Positions 17,889 through 24,957 of a DNA stretch of 24,957 nt are shown here, piece after piece (position 1 is the stretch's first letter; every line of letters begins with the position of its first letter). The notes under the pieces were generated by a model. That model did not search any database, was not told the DNA's origin, and saw only the letters and a program-made list of their open reading frames with translations. Made by a program: the position numbers and the translations under genes. The DNA lies in assembly GCF_965662505.1 (NCBI RefSeq), contig NZ_CBFIHX010000050.1, positions 1 through 24,957 on the forward strand, written 5' to 3'. This DNA is from Pseudomaricurvus sp965662505. GTDB lineage: Bacteria; Pseudomonadota; Gammaproteobacteria; Pseudomonadales; Cellvibrionaceae.

Positions 17889-17916
17889 AAAAAGCCGGGC
17901 AACGCCCGGCTTTTTT
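17889..17916 (+). terminator. Rho-independent terminator after serA
   Basis: AAAAAGCCGGGC, loop AAC, GCCCGGCTTTTTT: a 12-bp stem with T-tract, 22 nt after the serA stop. It ends only 19 bp before the next start codon. Confidence 0.9.
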
Positions 17917-17935
17917 CTGTCTGAAGGAATGCTAG

Positions 17936-18721
17936 ATGACCAGTCCACTGTTAGAAATCCGTAACGCCACGGTCTACCGCGGTGAATCCATTGCCTTCAA
18001 CAATCTCAGTCTCACCATCGAACAGGGTGAAAGTGTGGCCATTCTGGGGCCCAACGGTGCGGGCAAGTCCACCCTGCTGAAGCTGCTGACACGGGAACTC
18101 TACCCCTACGAGAAACCCGACAGCTTTGTGAAGATCTTCGGCCGCGACCTGATCAACGTGCAACAGTTGCGGGAAAACATCGGGCTGGTGTCCTACGATT
18201 TTCAAACAAAATACATGCCCATCACCACCGGCTTTGACGTGGTTCTGTCAGGCCTGCTGGGCACTATTGGTCATCTGTATCACCACGACGTCACAGATCA
18301 ACAGAAGCAACTGACGCTGGAAACCATGGCGCGTCTCGACTTGCTGCACCTGAAAGACAAAATGTTTCAGCACATGTCCAGCGGCCAGCAGCGGCGTTTA
18401 ATCCTCGCCCGCGCGTTGATTCATCATCCCAAGACAGTGATTTTTGACGAGCCCACCAGCAGCCTCGATCTGCAAGGCTGTTTTCAGGTACTCAACGATA
18501 TGCGCCAGTTGGCAGCGGAGGGAACATCTGTGATTATCGCCACCCATCATCTTCACGAGATCATTCCTGAAATCGACCGGGTGGTGTTTATTCGTGAGGG
18601 AGAGGTGGTCGCCGATGGACCGAAAGCCGAACTGCTGACCGCCGAACGCATCAGTGACCTGTACGATACGGCGGTGCAGATGGTGAAGCAGGATGGTTAC
18701 TATCAGGCCCTGCCGGCCTGA
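17936..18721 (+). CDS. ABC transporter ATP-binding protein without adjacent permease
   Basis: A 261-aa nucleotide-binding subunit. Walker A GPNGAGKST (38-46), Q-loop DFQ (88-90), a non-canonical signature MSSGQQRR (147-154, SSGQQ instead of LSGGQ), Walker B TVIFDEPTSSLD (167-178) and H-loop ATHH (202-205). The overall pattern, with a short helical domain and THHLHEI, resembles the metal/siderophore-import class and ModF-like proteins, but no membrane or binding-protein gene is near. It may serve a permease elsewhere or be a non-transport ATPase. Shine-Dalgarno GAAGGA is 7 nt from the ATG. Its last 19 bp overlap the end of the convergent PepSY gene. Substrate unknown. Confidence 0.88.
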   Translation: MTSPLLEIRNATVYRGESIAFNNLSLTIEQGESVAILGPNGAGKSTLLKLLTRELYPYEKPDSFVKIFGRDLINVQQLRENIGLVSYDFQTKYMPITTGFDVVLSGLLGTIGHLYHHDVTDQQKQLTLETMARLDLLHLKDKMFQHMSSGQQRRLILARALIHHPKTVIFDEPTSSLDLQGCFQVLNDMRQLAAEGTSVIIATHHLHEIIPEIDRVVFIREGEVVADGPKAELLTAERISDLYDTAVQMVKQDGYYQALPA

Positions 18722-20166
18722 GCCACCGCCACAGAGGACTGACGCGCGCCCTGCTCACGGCGCCATGAAAACCGCGCCCACCACAGCAGAATCAGCGCCG
18801 TCACCACAAAGGACAGATTCATGCTGTTGGCCGCCACGTTGGTCAACCAGCCAAACTGCAGTGAATGGCAGAGCACCAGCACCACCAGCGCTGCACTGGT
18901 CAGACACTGCAAACCGAACCGGGTACGCGCCTCATCATTCAACCACTGAGCCATCGCCATCACCGCCACGGTAAGCAGCCAGTACAGCCCCACACTGGCC
19001 ACACCCACGTACAAATCGATGATCGCCATCGCCACCAGTGCCAGCGGTGTTCCCCACACCAAACCCGCCCAGAGATTGTTGATGGCATCACGGTGCTTGC
19101 GCTTGTGCAGCCAGATATTAATCCCCGTCACCGACACAATGGTCAGGGCCAGGCCACCCATCAAAAACAGAATTTTGGTTGGCAGGCCACCGAAGTGCCC
19201 AAAGTGGATACGGTACACCGAAAAGATAAATTGCTTTCCGGCTGCGCCATCGCTAAAGCCCACGTGATCGATGGGCTCGCCGTCGGCGGTAAAACGATAC
19301 TGTTCCGCATAAATCAGGCGGCCGGGAACCTCGGCCCCGATCAGCATAAACTGATCCTCTTCACCGGGATGCTCTACAGTGATGTAAAACGGTGTCGCCT
19401 CCGGTGCAATGTCGGGCATCTGCGTCAGCGCCTTGGACACCTGTGCCACCGAGGCGGATTGCTCCACATGTGGATGACCACCGTAAAGCTCTTCCAACAT
19501 GGCCTCAGTATTGCCCTCGTAAAACGCCGTCGCCACCAACAGCCCCATAAACTGCGCCAGACCAAAGAAAGCGCCGGTGATGGCAATCATCAGATGGAAC
19601 GGTGTCCCCCAGACACTCAGGCGATTGTGGATATCCACCTGCTCCATCCGGGCACCATTGCCCCTCAGACTGAAGGCATCGCGGAAGAGGCTCGGGTGCG
19701 CGAGAAAACCGGAAATGATCAGGCCGCACAGTAACGCGCCGAGGATACTGACCACGATCATGCCCCAATTGTGCGGCAGGTGCAGATAGATATGCAGATC
19801 CGCTACCAGCTCGGCCCAACCGTGATTGATGCTCTCACCCAGCGAGCCGTCGGCGTTCACAAACCAGCCTTCCCCGTCCGCCGAGATGGTCGTGCGCGGA
19901 CTGTCACCCACGGGCAGACCAATGACGATATCGTGTGTCTCCCCAATTTGCTGTGCCGCGTCGGCATAGGCTTGCTGCAACACTTCAGGCGCGAGGGTCA
20001 CGCCCTCTTCGATGTTCGGCTGCTCCCAGCGCTCCCACTCGTGATGAAAAACCGCCAGGGTGCCAGACAGGCACACCAGATACATCAGAGCGCCCACGCA
20101 CAACCCCAGCCAGGAATGGCTTGCCAGTGATTTTTTGACCAGAGAGGCCGACAACAGTTGTTTCAT
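18703..20166 (-). CDS. PepSY-associated membrane protein (iron-regulated, PiuB-like)
   Basis: Polytopic inner-membrane protein of the PepSY_TM family, usually encoded beside siderophore receptors and induced by iron starvation; some relatives reduce or release siderophore-bound iron, a role not proven here. The 487-aa protein has HSWLGL at 17-22 leading into TM1 (about 20-40), TM2 about 136-157, TM3 about 188-212, a fourth after HFGHFGGLPTKIL, and three more in the C-terminal 120 residues. Many conserved histidines (17, 41, 42, 125, 129, 132, 180, 191) could bind haem or iron. I choose the ATG at 20166: it lies 19 bp after the upstream stop, whereas the longer frame to 20217 would overlap that gene and has an unlikely N-terminus. 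Second gene of a Fur-type operon. Confidence 0.88.
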   Translation of the reverse strand: MKQLLSASLVKKSLASHSWLGLCVGALMYLVCLSGTLAVFHHEWERWEQPNIEEGVTLAPEVLQQAYADAAQQIGETHDIVIGLPVGDSPRTTISADGEGWFVNADGSLGESINHGWAELVADLHIYLHLPHNWGMIVVSILGALLCGLIISGFLAHPSLFRDAFSLRGNGARMEQVDIHNRLSVWGTPFHLMIAITGAFFGLAQFMGLLVATAFYEGNTEAMLEELYGGHPHVEQSASVAQVSKALTQMPDIAPEATPFYITVEHPGEEDQFMLIGAEVPGRLIYAEQYRFTADGEPIDHVGFSDGAAGKQFIFSVYRIHFGHFGGLPTKILFLMGGLALTIVSVTGINIWLHKRKHRDAINNLWAGLVWGTPLALVAMAIIDLYVGVASVGLYWLLTVAVMAMAQWLNDEARTRFGLQCLTSAALVVLVLCHSLQFGWLTNVAANSMNLSFVVTALILLWWARFSWRREQGARQSSVAVAQAGRA

Positions 20167-20185
20167 AATGACACCAGCAGAACGC

Positions 20186-20737
20186 TTACAGAAAAATCGC
20201 CAGGGCACCCAGTGCACCAGCTCCGAGACTCACCAGTACAGGCTTGAGCAGACGTTCGGCGGCACAATACCAGTAAGATAATCCCCCCCAGATCAGAGGA
20301 AAGAACAGAATCGAGACAATAATGGTATTAACCCGCTCCATTGGCAGCAGGCGCAACATACCCACACCAACCAACGCGGAAACAGCACCAGCCAGCACCA
20401 CCGTCAACAGCAGCAAGGCGGTGTGCTTGCCCAGCGTTCGCAGCGATGGCCGGGACAGAGCCACGGAGGGCTGCTCATTGAGCTTGGTGCGGGATCCATC
20501 CACAGTCACCCCGACCAGCAACCAGGCCACCAGAGACAGGGCAATCAAGGCATAGGCGATTCCGAATTCCACCCCCAACAGGCGGCTCCAGGTATACAGA
20601 GATACGATCAGCAAGCCCCAGCCGAGAGAGACTGGAAATGGGGTCGATGGCTTTTGACGCCAGGCGGCGAACAGACAACCCACCCCGCCTGCACTGAGCA
20701 ACAGGGACAAACACAAAATCAGACTGGCGGAACTCAT
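20186..20737 (-). CDS. Small polytopic membrane protein, first gene of the PepSY operon
   Basis: I do not recognise it firmly. The 183 residues hold about five membrane helices (roughly 5-26, 36-55, 58-78, 106-130, 136-158) and a hydrophobic C-terminus, with a soluble linker at 80-102. The N-terminal half has the look of DUF3325 proteins (LGWGLLIVSLYTWSRLLG), and the C-terminal half that of DUF3649 (GMLRLLPMERVNTIIVSILF); both are small families that flank PepSY proteins in siderophore operons. This resemblance is by eye. ATG at 20737 has Shine-Dalgarno AAGGA 8 nt upstream. Likely function: accessory to ferric-siderophore uptake or reduction, inferred from the neighbour and the Fur box. Confidence 0.75.
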   Translation of the reverse strand: MSSASLILCLSLLLSAGGVGCLFAAWRQKPSTPFPVSLGWGLLIVSLYTWSRLLGVEFGIAYALIALSLVAWLLVGVTVDGSRTKLNEQPSVALSRPSLRTLGKHTALLLLTVVLAGAVSALVGVGMLRLLPMERVNTIIVSILFFPLIWGGLSYWYCAAERLLKPVLVSLGAGALGALAIFL

Positions 20738-20746
20738 GGGGACTAT

Positions 20747-20808
20747 CCTTAGACTAGAAACGCCTTAGACTAAAAACGCCTTGGACAAACAGGCCTTGAA
20801 GAAAGACG
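20747..20808. repeat. Four degenerate 15-16 bp tandem repeats in the operon leader
   Basis: Units at 20747-20762 and 20763-20778 differ at one base (CCTTAGACTAGAAACG and CCTTAGACTAAAAACG); 20779-20793 and 20794-20808 are shorter, diverged copies starting CCTTGGAC and CCTTGAAG. On the transcribed minus strand each begins or ends with CTAAGG/CCAAGG/CAAGG. The copy nearest the gene is the actual Shine-Dalgarno. Confidence 0.8.
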
Positions 20809-20830
20809 CTACAAATAATCCCCAGATTCT

Positions 20831-20849
20831 AATGAGATAGCTTCTCATT
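20831..20849. promoter_or_regulatory. Fur box
   Basis: AATGAGATAGCTTCTCATT: a perfect 7-bp inverted repeat (AATGAGA/TCTCATT) with a 5-bp centre. It agrees with the familiar Fur-site form AATGAGAATnATTCTCATT in length and at nearly all arm positions. It lies about 95 bp upstream of the small membrane protein gene, in AT-rich DNA that would hold its promoter. Regulation by iron is therefore expected. Confidence 0.8.
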
Positions 20850-20892
20850 TTCAATTTTATTACGATAAACGCGCCAGAATGGACGAAAAAAC

Positions 20893-22251
20893 TTACCTTA
20901 CCCAGATCTCCACCCGACGATTTTTAACTTTTTCCTTGCCGCTGTTGGACGCCACCGGCAGGTAGGCACCAAACCCCTCCACCGGCTGGGTACTGACGCC
21001 CGCTTTATGCAGCGCCGTTTTTACCGAGACGGCGCGCAGCTTTGACAGTATCCGCGAGCGACTCTCGCTCTGCTTTTCGTCGCCAAAGCCAATCAGCGTC
21101 AGAACCCGATCCTGATTTTCTTCCCGCGCCATATAGGCTTCCACCCGGCGAATGTCCTGTCGCGCCTTGTTATCCAGTTTGGAGCTGCCCTCAGCGAAGC
21201 GGAAGTTAACCGACAAACGACTCGCGCCGTCAGTCACCCGCAGATAGCCTTCCGGCCCCTCGCGGTCAGCTTCCGGGGCGATGGCGGTGAGCGCCTGTGA
21301 GATAAAACCTGTTTTCTCCACCTGAAGCTGCCCGGCATCGGATTGTACAAAATGGATGAAGTCATTGATGGCTGGGGTCTTCTTGCTCGGCGGTGTATAC
21401 AAAAACAGGCGGCGCGACAGCAGGTAATCCTCGGTTGCCACCGTGACGTGCTCCGGCAACAGCGGCGTCGTGCCCTCATCGAATACCCGCAACGCGCGGG
21501 ACTCTCTCACCGAGGCCAGACCCACAAAGCCAATACCACCGGGATTGCCCGCAACCCGGTCGGACAATTCATCGTTGGACTCAAACCGCTGGGCGCCGGC
21601 AGACAAGCTGTAGGTTTTGCCCAACACCAGACTTTTAAACGTGTCCCAGGTACCGGAGTTTTCATCCCGGGCGTAGATATCAATGGCCCGATCATCCCCC
21701 CCCAGTTGCTTCCAGTTGGTGATCTGCCCGGAGAACACACCGGCAATCTGCGGCAGACTCAACTGGGTCAGCAGGTTATCGCGATTTACAATCACCGCCA
21801 GACCATCGATGGCAATCACATGCTCGGCCTCAAAGCTCAGCAGATCACCATAGCGGGCCATCTGCTGCACTTCCTTTGACTTGATCGGGCGAGACGACAT
21901 GGACAAATCGGCGTCACCGCTCAACAGCGCGCGAAAGCCGGTGCTGGAGCCGTGAGCCCCCACTTCCACATAGACCTGACGACCCTGCACATTTCCGACG
22001 ACACGGTATTCATTGACCTTCGCGAGATTTTCCACCCGCACCTCGTCAGCGCCTTTGGCCGTCAGATAGCTGATCAGAAAATTTTTCATCAGGCTCGCAC
22101 CCACGGTGTTGGACCCCTGAATCTGAAACAGTTGGCCACCGACCGTTTCAGGGAAAGGCTCAACCGCGGATACCGGGCCGGACACGAAGACACTCAGACT
22201 CAAAACACCCAGCAACAACTGGGAGACGACTTTTTGAATGGATAACAGCAC
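20893..22251 (-). CDS. Phosphate-binding (PstS-like) domain fused to an OmpA-like domain
   Basis: Periplasmic protein of 452 aa. Signal peptide about 1-29 (cleavage after VSA). A PstS-like solute-binding domain spans about 40-325: GSNTVG (46-51), GSSTGFRALLSGDADLSMSSR (101-121) and RDENSGTWDTF (195-205) are the phosphate-contacting loops of this fold. An OmpA C-terminal domain follows (340-452), with NFRFAEGSSKLD, the likely peptidoglycan-binding D391 and R406, and the NRRVEIWV ending. It would hold a phosphate-binding module on the cell wall. Start is GTG at 22251; no ATG lies near. The tandem Pho boxes just upstream fit. No pstCAB genes are in the window; whether it feeds a PstCAB transporter, acts as a sensor or scavenger, or binds another anion is open. 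Confidence 0.88.
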   Translation of the reverse strand: MLLSIQKVVSQLLLGVLSLSVFVSGPVSAVEPFPETVGGQLFQIQGSNTVGASLMKNFLISYLTAKGADEVRVENLAKVNEYRVVGNVQGRQVYVEVGAHGSSTGFRALLSGDADLSMSSRPIKSKEVQQMARYGDLLSFEAEHVIAIDGLAVIVNRDNLLTQLSLPQIAGVFSGQITNWKQLGGDDRAIDIYARDENSGTWDTFKSLVLGKTYSLSAGAQRFESNDELSDRVAGNPGGIGFVGLASVRESRALRVFDEGTTPLLPEHVTVATEDYLLSRRLFLYTPPSKKTPAINDFIHFVQSDAGQLQVEKTGFISQALTAIAPEADREGPEGYLRVTDGASRLSVNFRFAEGSSKLDNKARQDIRRVEAYMAREENQDRVLTLIGFGDEKQSESRSRILSKLRAVSVKTALHKAGVSTQPVEGFGAYLPVASNSGKEKVKNRRVEIWVR

Positions 22252-22281
22252 AGAAACTTACTCACGTTGGCATTTAAAAAC

Positions 22282-22321
22282 GTGACAAGATTAAGACGGT
22301 TTTATGACAACAAAATGACTA
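22282..22321 (-). promoter_or_regulatory. Tandem Pho box (four PhoB half-sites)
   Basis: On the minus strand four 7-mers recur every 11 bp: TAGTCAT (22315-22321), TTGTCAT (22304-22310), CCGTCTT (22293-22299) and TTGTCAC (22282-22288), separated by 4-bp spacers, the middle one AAAA. The PhoB half-site consensus is CTGTCAT with the same 11-bp period. The array ends about 30 bp before the start codon, with a possible -10 (TTAAAT, 22272-22277) between. Confidence 0.75.
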
Positions 22322-22390
22322 TGGAATTAAGATTTGGTGTTTTTATAACAAATGAGCCAGTTCGGCCACGGGCAGAGCGAATCGACAGAC

Positions 22391-22422
22391 AAAAAAAAGA
22401 TGGCCATTTGGCCATCTTTTTT
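22391..22422 (-). terminator. Rho-independent terminator after typA
   Basis: AAAAAAGATGGCC (22393-22405), loop ATTT, GGCCATCTTTTTT (22410-22422): a perfect 13-bp stem with A and T runs on both sides, so it could stop transcription both ways. It lies about 90 nt after the typA stop. Confidence 0.88.
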
Positions 22423-22452
22423 GTGTAGCGCTGATAGAGCTGCTAACTACTT

Positions 22453-22471
22453 GTTGAGCTGCGAGCTCAAC
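22453..22471. repeat. Stable hairpin in the typA 3' region
   Basis: GTTGAGCT (22453-22460), GCG, AGCTCAAC (22464-22471): perfect 8-bp stem, 3-nt loop. No T-tract on either side, so it is not itself a terminator. It lies between the typA stop and the typA terminator. Confidence 0.65.
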
Positions 22472-22513
22472 TTCCTACATTTGCTAAAGCAACGAACCAA
22501 CAAGCTGCGGCAA

Positions 22514-24322
22514 TTATTTCTTCGCGCGCTTACGCTCGTTTTCGGTCAGCAACTTTTTACGAATGCGGATGCTTTCTGGAGTCACTTCCACCAGCTCATC
22601 GTCTTCGATGAATTCCAGCGCCTGCTCCAAAGTGTGCTTAATGGGCGGCACCAGGGTCAACGCTTCATCCGTACCTGAAGCGCGTACGTTAGTCAGCTGC
22701 TTACCTTTAACCGGGTTAACAGCCAAGTCGTTCGCGCGTGAGTGAATACCAATTACCTGACCTTCGTACACCTCAACCGCATGCCCCAGGAACAGACGAC
22801 CGCGACTCTGCAAGTTAAACAGTGAATAGGCCGCTGTCTTGCCTTTCAGCATACTCACCAGCACACCGTTTTGACGGCTAACCACATCACCCTGTTTAAC
22901 TGGGCCGTAGTGATCAAAAATACTGGTCATGATGCCGGAACCGGAAGTCAGGGTCAGGAACAGACCACGGAAACCAATCAGTCCACGGGACGGCGCCATA
23001 AACTCGAGACGTACACGGCCTTTACCGTCCGGCTCCATGTTGGTCAGCTCGGCCTTACGCAGACCCAACTCTTCCATGATGGAACCTTGATGCGGCTCTT
23101 CAACATCAATCACAACGGTTTCATAAGGCTCTTGAATTTCACCGTCGATCTCTTTCTGAACCACTTCCGGACGGGAAATGCTCATTTCGAAACCTTCGCG
23201 ACGCATGGTTTCAATCAGCACGGACAAGTGCAGCTCACCGCGGCCGGAGACAATAAATTTGTCCGGGGTATCGCCCTGACGTACACGCAAAGCTACGTTG
23301 TGGATCAGCTCCTGATCCAGACGGTCCTTAATGTTTCGCGTGGTGACAAACTTGCCTTCTTTACCCGCAAACGGAGAATCGTTCACGATAAAGGTCATGC
23401 TAACAGTGGGTTCGTCCACGCTCAGCGCCGGCAACGCTTCAACATTGTCCGGATCGCACAATGTATCGGAAATACTCAGACCGTCGATGCCGTTGATACA
23501 AACGATGTCGCCCGCTTCGGCCAAATCGGTTTCGACCTGCTCCAAGCCCAGGTAGCCTTTAACGTTCAGCACCTTGCCTTTGCGCTCTTTGCCATCGGCA
23601 GACTTGATCACGACTTGCTGGTTGGGCTTAAGGGTACCGCGAGTGATACGACCCACACCGATAACGCCCACGTAGCTGTCGTAGGCCAGAGCAGAAACCT
23701 GCATCTGGAACGTGCCTTCCGGGTCAACGTCTGGTGAAGGTACTTTCTCAACAATCATTTCGTACAGCGGGGTCATGTCTTCCGCCATCTCTTCAGGATC
23801 CAGACCGGCAATGCCGTTAATGGCTGAAGCGTAGATCACTGGGAAATCCAGCTGCTCATCAGTCGCACCCAGAGCATCAAACAGTTCGAAAACCTGATCC
23901 ATGACCCAGTCAGGACGTGCGCCAGGACGGTCGATTTTGTTGATCACGACGATCGGTTTCAGGCCTTGCTCAAACGCTTTTGAGGTCACGAAGCGGGTTT
24001 GCGGCATAGGGCCGTCAACGGCGTCTACCAGCAGCAGAACAGAATCCACCATGGACAGTACGCGCTCAACCTCACCGCCGAAGTCGGCGTGTCCCGGGGT
24101 GTCTACGATGTTGATGCGGTAGTCATTCCAGCTGATGGCGGTGTTTTTGGCCAGAATGGTGATGCCACGCTCTTTCTCCTGGTCGTTGGAGTCCATGATG
24201 CGCTCGGCACCAGCGTCTTTGCGGTCCAGCGTGCCGGACTGACTCAGGAGTTTATCAACCAGGGTCGTCTTACCATGGTCAACGTGGGCAATAATAGCGA
24301 TGTTACGGAGTTTCTCGATCAC
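22514..24322 (-). CDS. typA: Ribosome-associated GTPase TypA/BipA
   Basis: Translational GTPase of the EF-G/LepA class that binds 70S ribosomes and aids 50S assembly and stress or cold adaptation. The 602 aa fit the E. coli protein (about 607). G1 is AHVDHGKTT (12-20), the switch I threonine lies in RGIT (52-55), G3 is DTPGH (74-78), G4 is NKID (128-131); domains II, III and V and the TypA-specific C-terminal domain (about 480-602) follow, with a basic tail. ATG at 24322 gives the standard MIEKLRNIAII start. It is transcribed alone, from a good -10 box to its own terminator. Confidence 0.97.
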   Translation of the reverse strand: MIEKLRNIAIIAHVDHGKTTLVDKLLSQSGTLDRKDAGAERIMDSNDQEKERGITILAKNTAISWNDYRINIVDTPGHADFGGEVERVLSMVDSVLLLVDAVDGPMPQTRFVTSKAFEQGLKPIVVINKIDRPGARPDWVMDQVFELFDALGATDEQLDFPVIYASAINGIAGLDPEEMAEDMTPLYEMIVEKVPSPDVDPEGTFQMQVSALAYDSYVGVIGVGRITRGTLKPNQQVVIKSADGKERKGKVLNVKGYLGLEQVETDLAEAGDIVCINGIDGLSISDTLCDPDNVEALPALSVDEPTVSMTFIVNDSPFAGKEGKFVTTRNIKDRLDQELIHNVALRVRQGDTPDKFIVSGRGELHLSVLIETMRREGFEMSISRPEVVQKEIDGEIQEPYETVVIDVEEPHQGSIMEELGLRKAELTNMEPDGKGRVRLEFMAPSRGLIGFRGLFLTLTSGSGIMTSIFDHYGPVKQGDVVSRQNGVLVSMLKGKTAAYSLFNLQSRGRLFLGHAVEVYEGQVIGIHSRANDLAVNPVKGKQLTNVRASGTDEALTLVPPIKHTLEQALEFIEDDELVEVTPESIRIRKKLLTENERKRAKK

Positions 24323-24387
24323 AGCGGTGGTCTCAATGCGGGCCTTCGACCCGTTAAGAGGGGCTGGCCAAGGAAAAAAGGTGCGGC

Positions 24388-24393
24388 ATTATA
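24388..24393 (-). promoter_or_regulatory. Predicted -10 box of the typA promoter
   Basis: A perfect TATAAT on the minus strand, 65 bp upstream of typA; the DNA 15-20 bp further up is TA-rich (TTTTATCG) but has no clear -35. Confidence 0.5.
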
Positions 24394-24447
24394 CCTGCGA
24401 ACAGGCGTCGATAAAATAACCAGCGGAAAATAAAAAAAGATCGGGCT

Positions 24448-24957
24448 TCAGGAGGTCTGAGATACATCAAAGCCGGGAGTTTTGAGGAAGTGCAGCACGT
24501 TTTCGGCCGGGATCGGTCTCGCCAGCAGGTATCCCTGCCCCTCATCGCAGCCGTTTAGCATCAGGATCTCAAACTGTGCCTGCTCTTCGATCCCCTCCGC
24601 CACGGTCTGCAGCGACAGCTTGTGGCACAACTCCAGCACCGACAACACAATCGCCCGTGACTCTTCGTGATCCTGCAAGCGAAGCACGAAACTGCGGTCT
24701 ATCTTCACCGTGTCGATGGGCAGACTGCGCAGGAAGGTCAGGGAAGAGTAACCCGTACCAAAATCATCCAGGCTGATTTTCACCCCAGCAGTGCGCAGAG
24801 CGTAAAGGTGCTGTCGCACCAGCACTTCATCAATCAGGATGCTGGTTTCCGTCAGCTCCACCTCCAGACGGGACAGCGGCACCTCAAACTGTTCAGCCAG
24901 AGAGATCAGATGCTCAGCAAAGTTTTCCTGCGCCATCTGGCGAGCCGAGATATTGAT
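24448..24957 (-). CDS. EAL-domain c-di-GMP phosphodiesterase, C-terminal part (cut by window edge)
   Basis: Hydrolyses cyclic di-GMP to pGpG. The window contains the last 169 residues, covering most of one EAL domain but not its EAL signature or any upstream sensor or GGDEF domain. The catalytic positions that are visible are intact: Asn in INISARQ, the Glu of ELTET, Asp-Asp in DDFGTGYSSL, Lys in DTVKIDRSF, Glu in AEGIEE and the Gln in DEGQGYLLARP. The fragment should therefore be active rather than a degenerate receptor. The domain ends about 15 residues before the stop, so nothing follows EAL. Located 125 bp upstream of typA and in the same direction. The frame stays open to base 24957. Confidence 0.93.
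   Translation of the reverse strand: MNISARQMAQENFAEHLISLAEQFEVPLSRLEVELTETSILIDEVLVRQHLYALRTAGVKISLDDFGTGYSSLTFLRSLPIDTVKIDRSFVLRLQDHEESRAIVLSVLELCHKLSLQTVAEGIEEQAQFEILMLNGCDEGQGYLLARPIPAENVLHFLKTPGFDVSQTS

Noticed and set aside
18865..19734. 289-codon open frame antisense to the PepSY gene
   Set aside because: His/Gln-rich translation with no membrane or domain features; the minus-strand protein is clearly the real one.
20167..20217. 17-codon N-terminal extension of the PepSY protein
   Set aside because: It would overlap the upstream gene, and the family N-terminus starts at the ATG at 20166.
22871..23737. 288-codon open frame antisense to typA
   Set aside because: Lies inside typA; composition rich in Asn, His and Thr as expected of the complement of a conserved gene.

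Overview
The window reads as chromosomal DNA of a gammaproteobacterium. The order pilM / mrcA (ponA) / malic enzyme / rpmE / priA / SPOR protein / hslV / hslU / DUF971 is the arrangement known from Pseudomonas, except that argS, which sits between priA and the SPOR gene in Pseudomonas aeruginosa, is not here. Individual proteins (SerA with E. coli numbering of its catalytic residues, an AcrB/MexB-type pump, an RpmE with four cysteines) fit the same class. A marine or Cellvibrio-like member of the wider Pseudomonas group is my inference; nothing in the window names the genus.

Layout. 1-264 is the start of pilM (leftward, cut by the window edge), divergent from mrcA for penicillin-binding protein 1A (420-3164). 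A two-way terminator separates mrcA from the convergent malic enzyme gene (3258-4520). A stretch without genes follows (4521-5059), holding the rpmE terminator and an AT-rich repeat/palindrome block. rpmE (leftward) and priA (rightward) diverge. A SPOR-domain envelope protein precedes hslVU, which has a sigma32-type heat-shock promoter, then a DUF971 gene. 11172-15626 is a two-gene RND efflux operon (lipoprotein adaptor plus inner-membrane pump) with no outer-membrane channel or regulator beside it. A leftward fumarylacetoacetate-hydrolase-family gene (15649-16320) diverges from serA (16638-17867). After the serA terminator comes an ABC ATPase without a permease (17936-18721).

18703-22321 is the most interesting part and concerns nutrient-limitation responses. 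A two-gene leftward operon (a small membrane protein plus a PepSY-type iron-regulated membrane protein) lies behind a near-perfect Fur box and a set of short repeats that each carry a Shine-Dalgarno-like core. Next to it a PstS-like phosphate-binding domain fused to an OmpA-like peptidoglycan-binding domain is preceded by four PhoB half-sites spaced 11 bp apart. The window closes with typA/bipA (22514-24322, leftward) and the C-terminal part of an EAL-domain c-di-GMP phosphodiesterase (24448-24957, cut by the window edge).

Most of the window is housekeeping: cell-wall synthesis, translation, replication restart, proteolysis, serine synthesis. I see no tRNA, rRNA, CRISPR array, insertion sequence, prophage or toxin-antitoxin pair, and no clearly new multi-gene system. 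The best leads are regulatory sites, domain fusions and small lineage-specific insertions.
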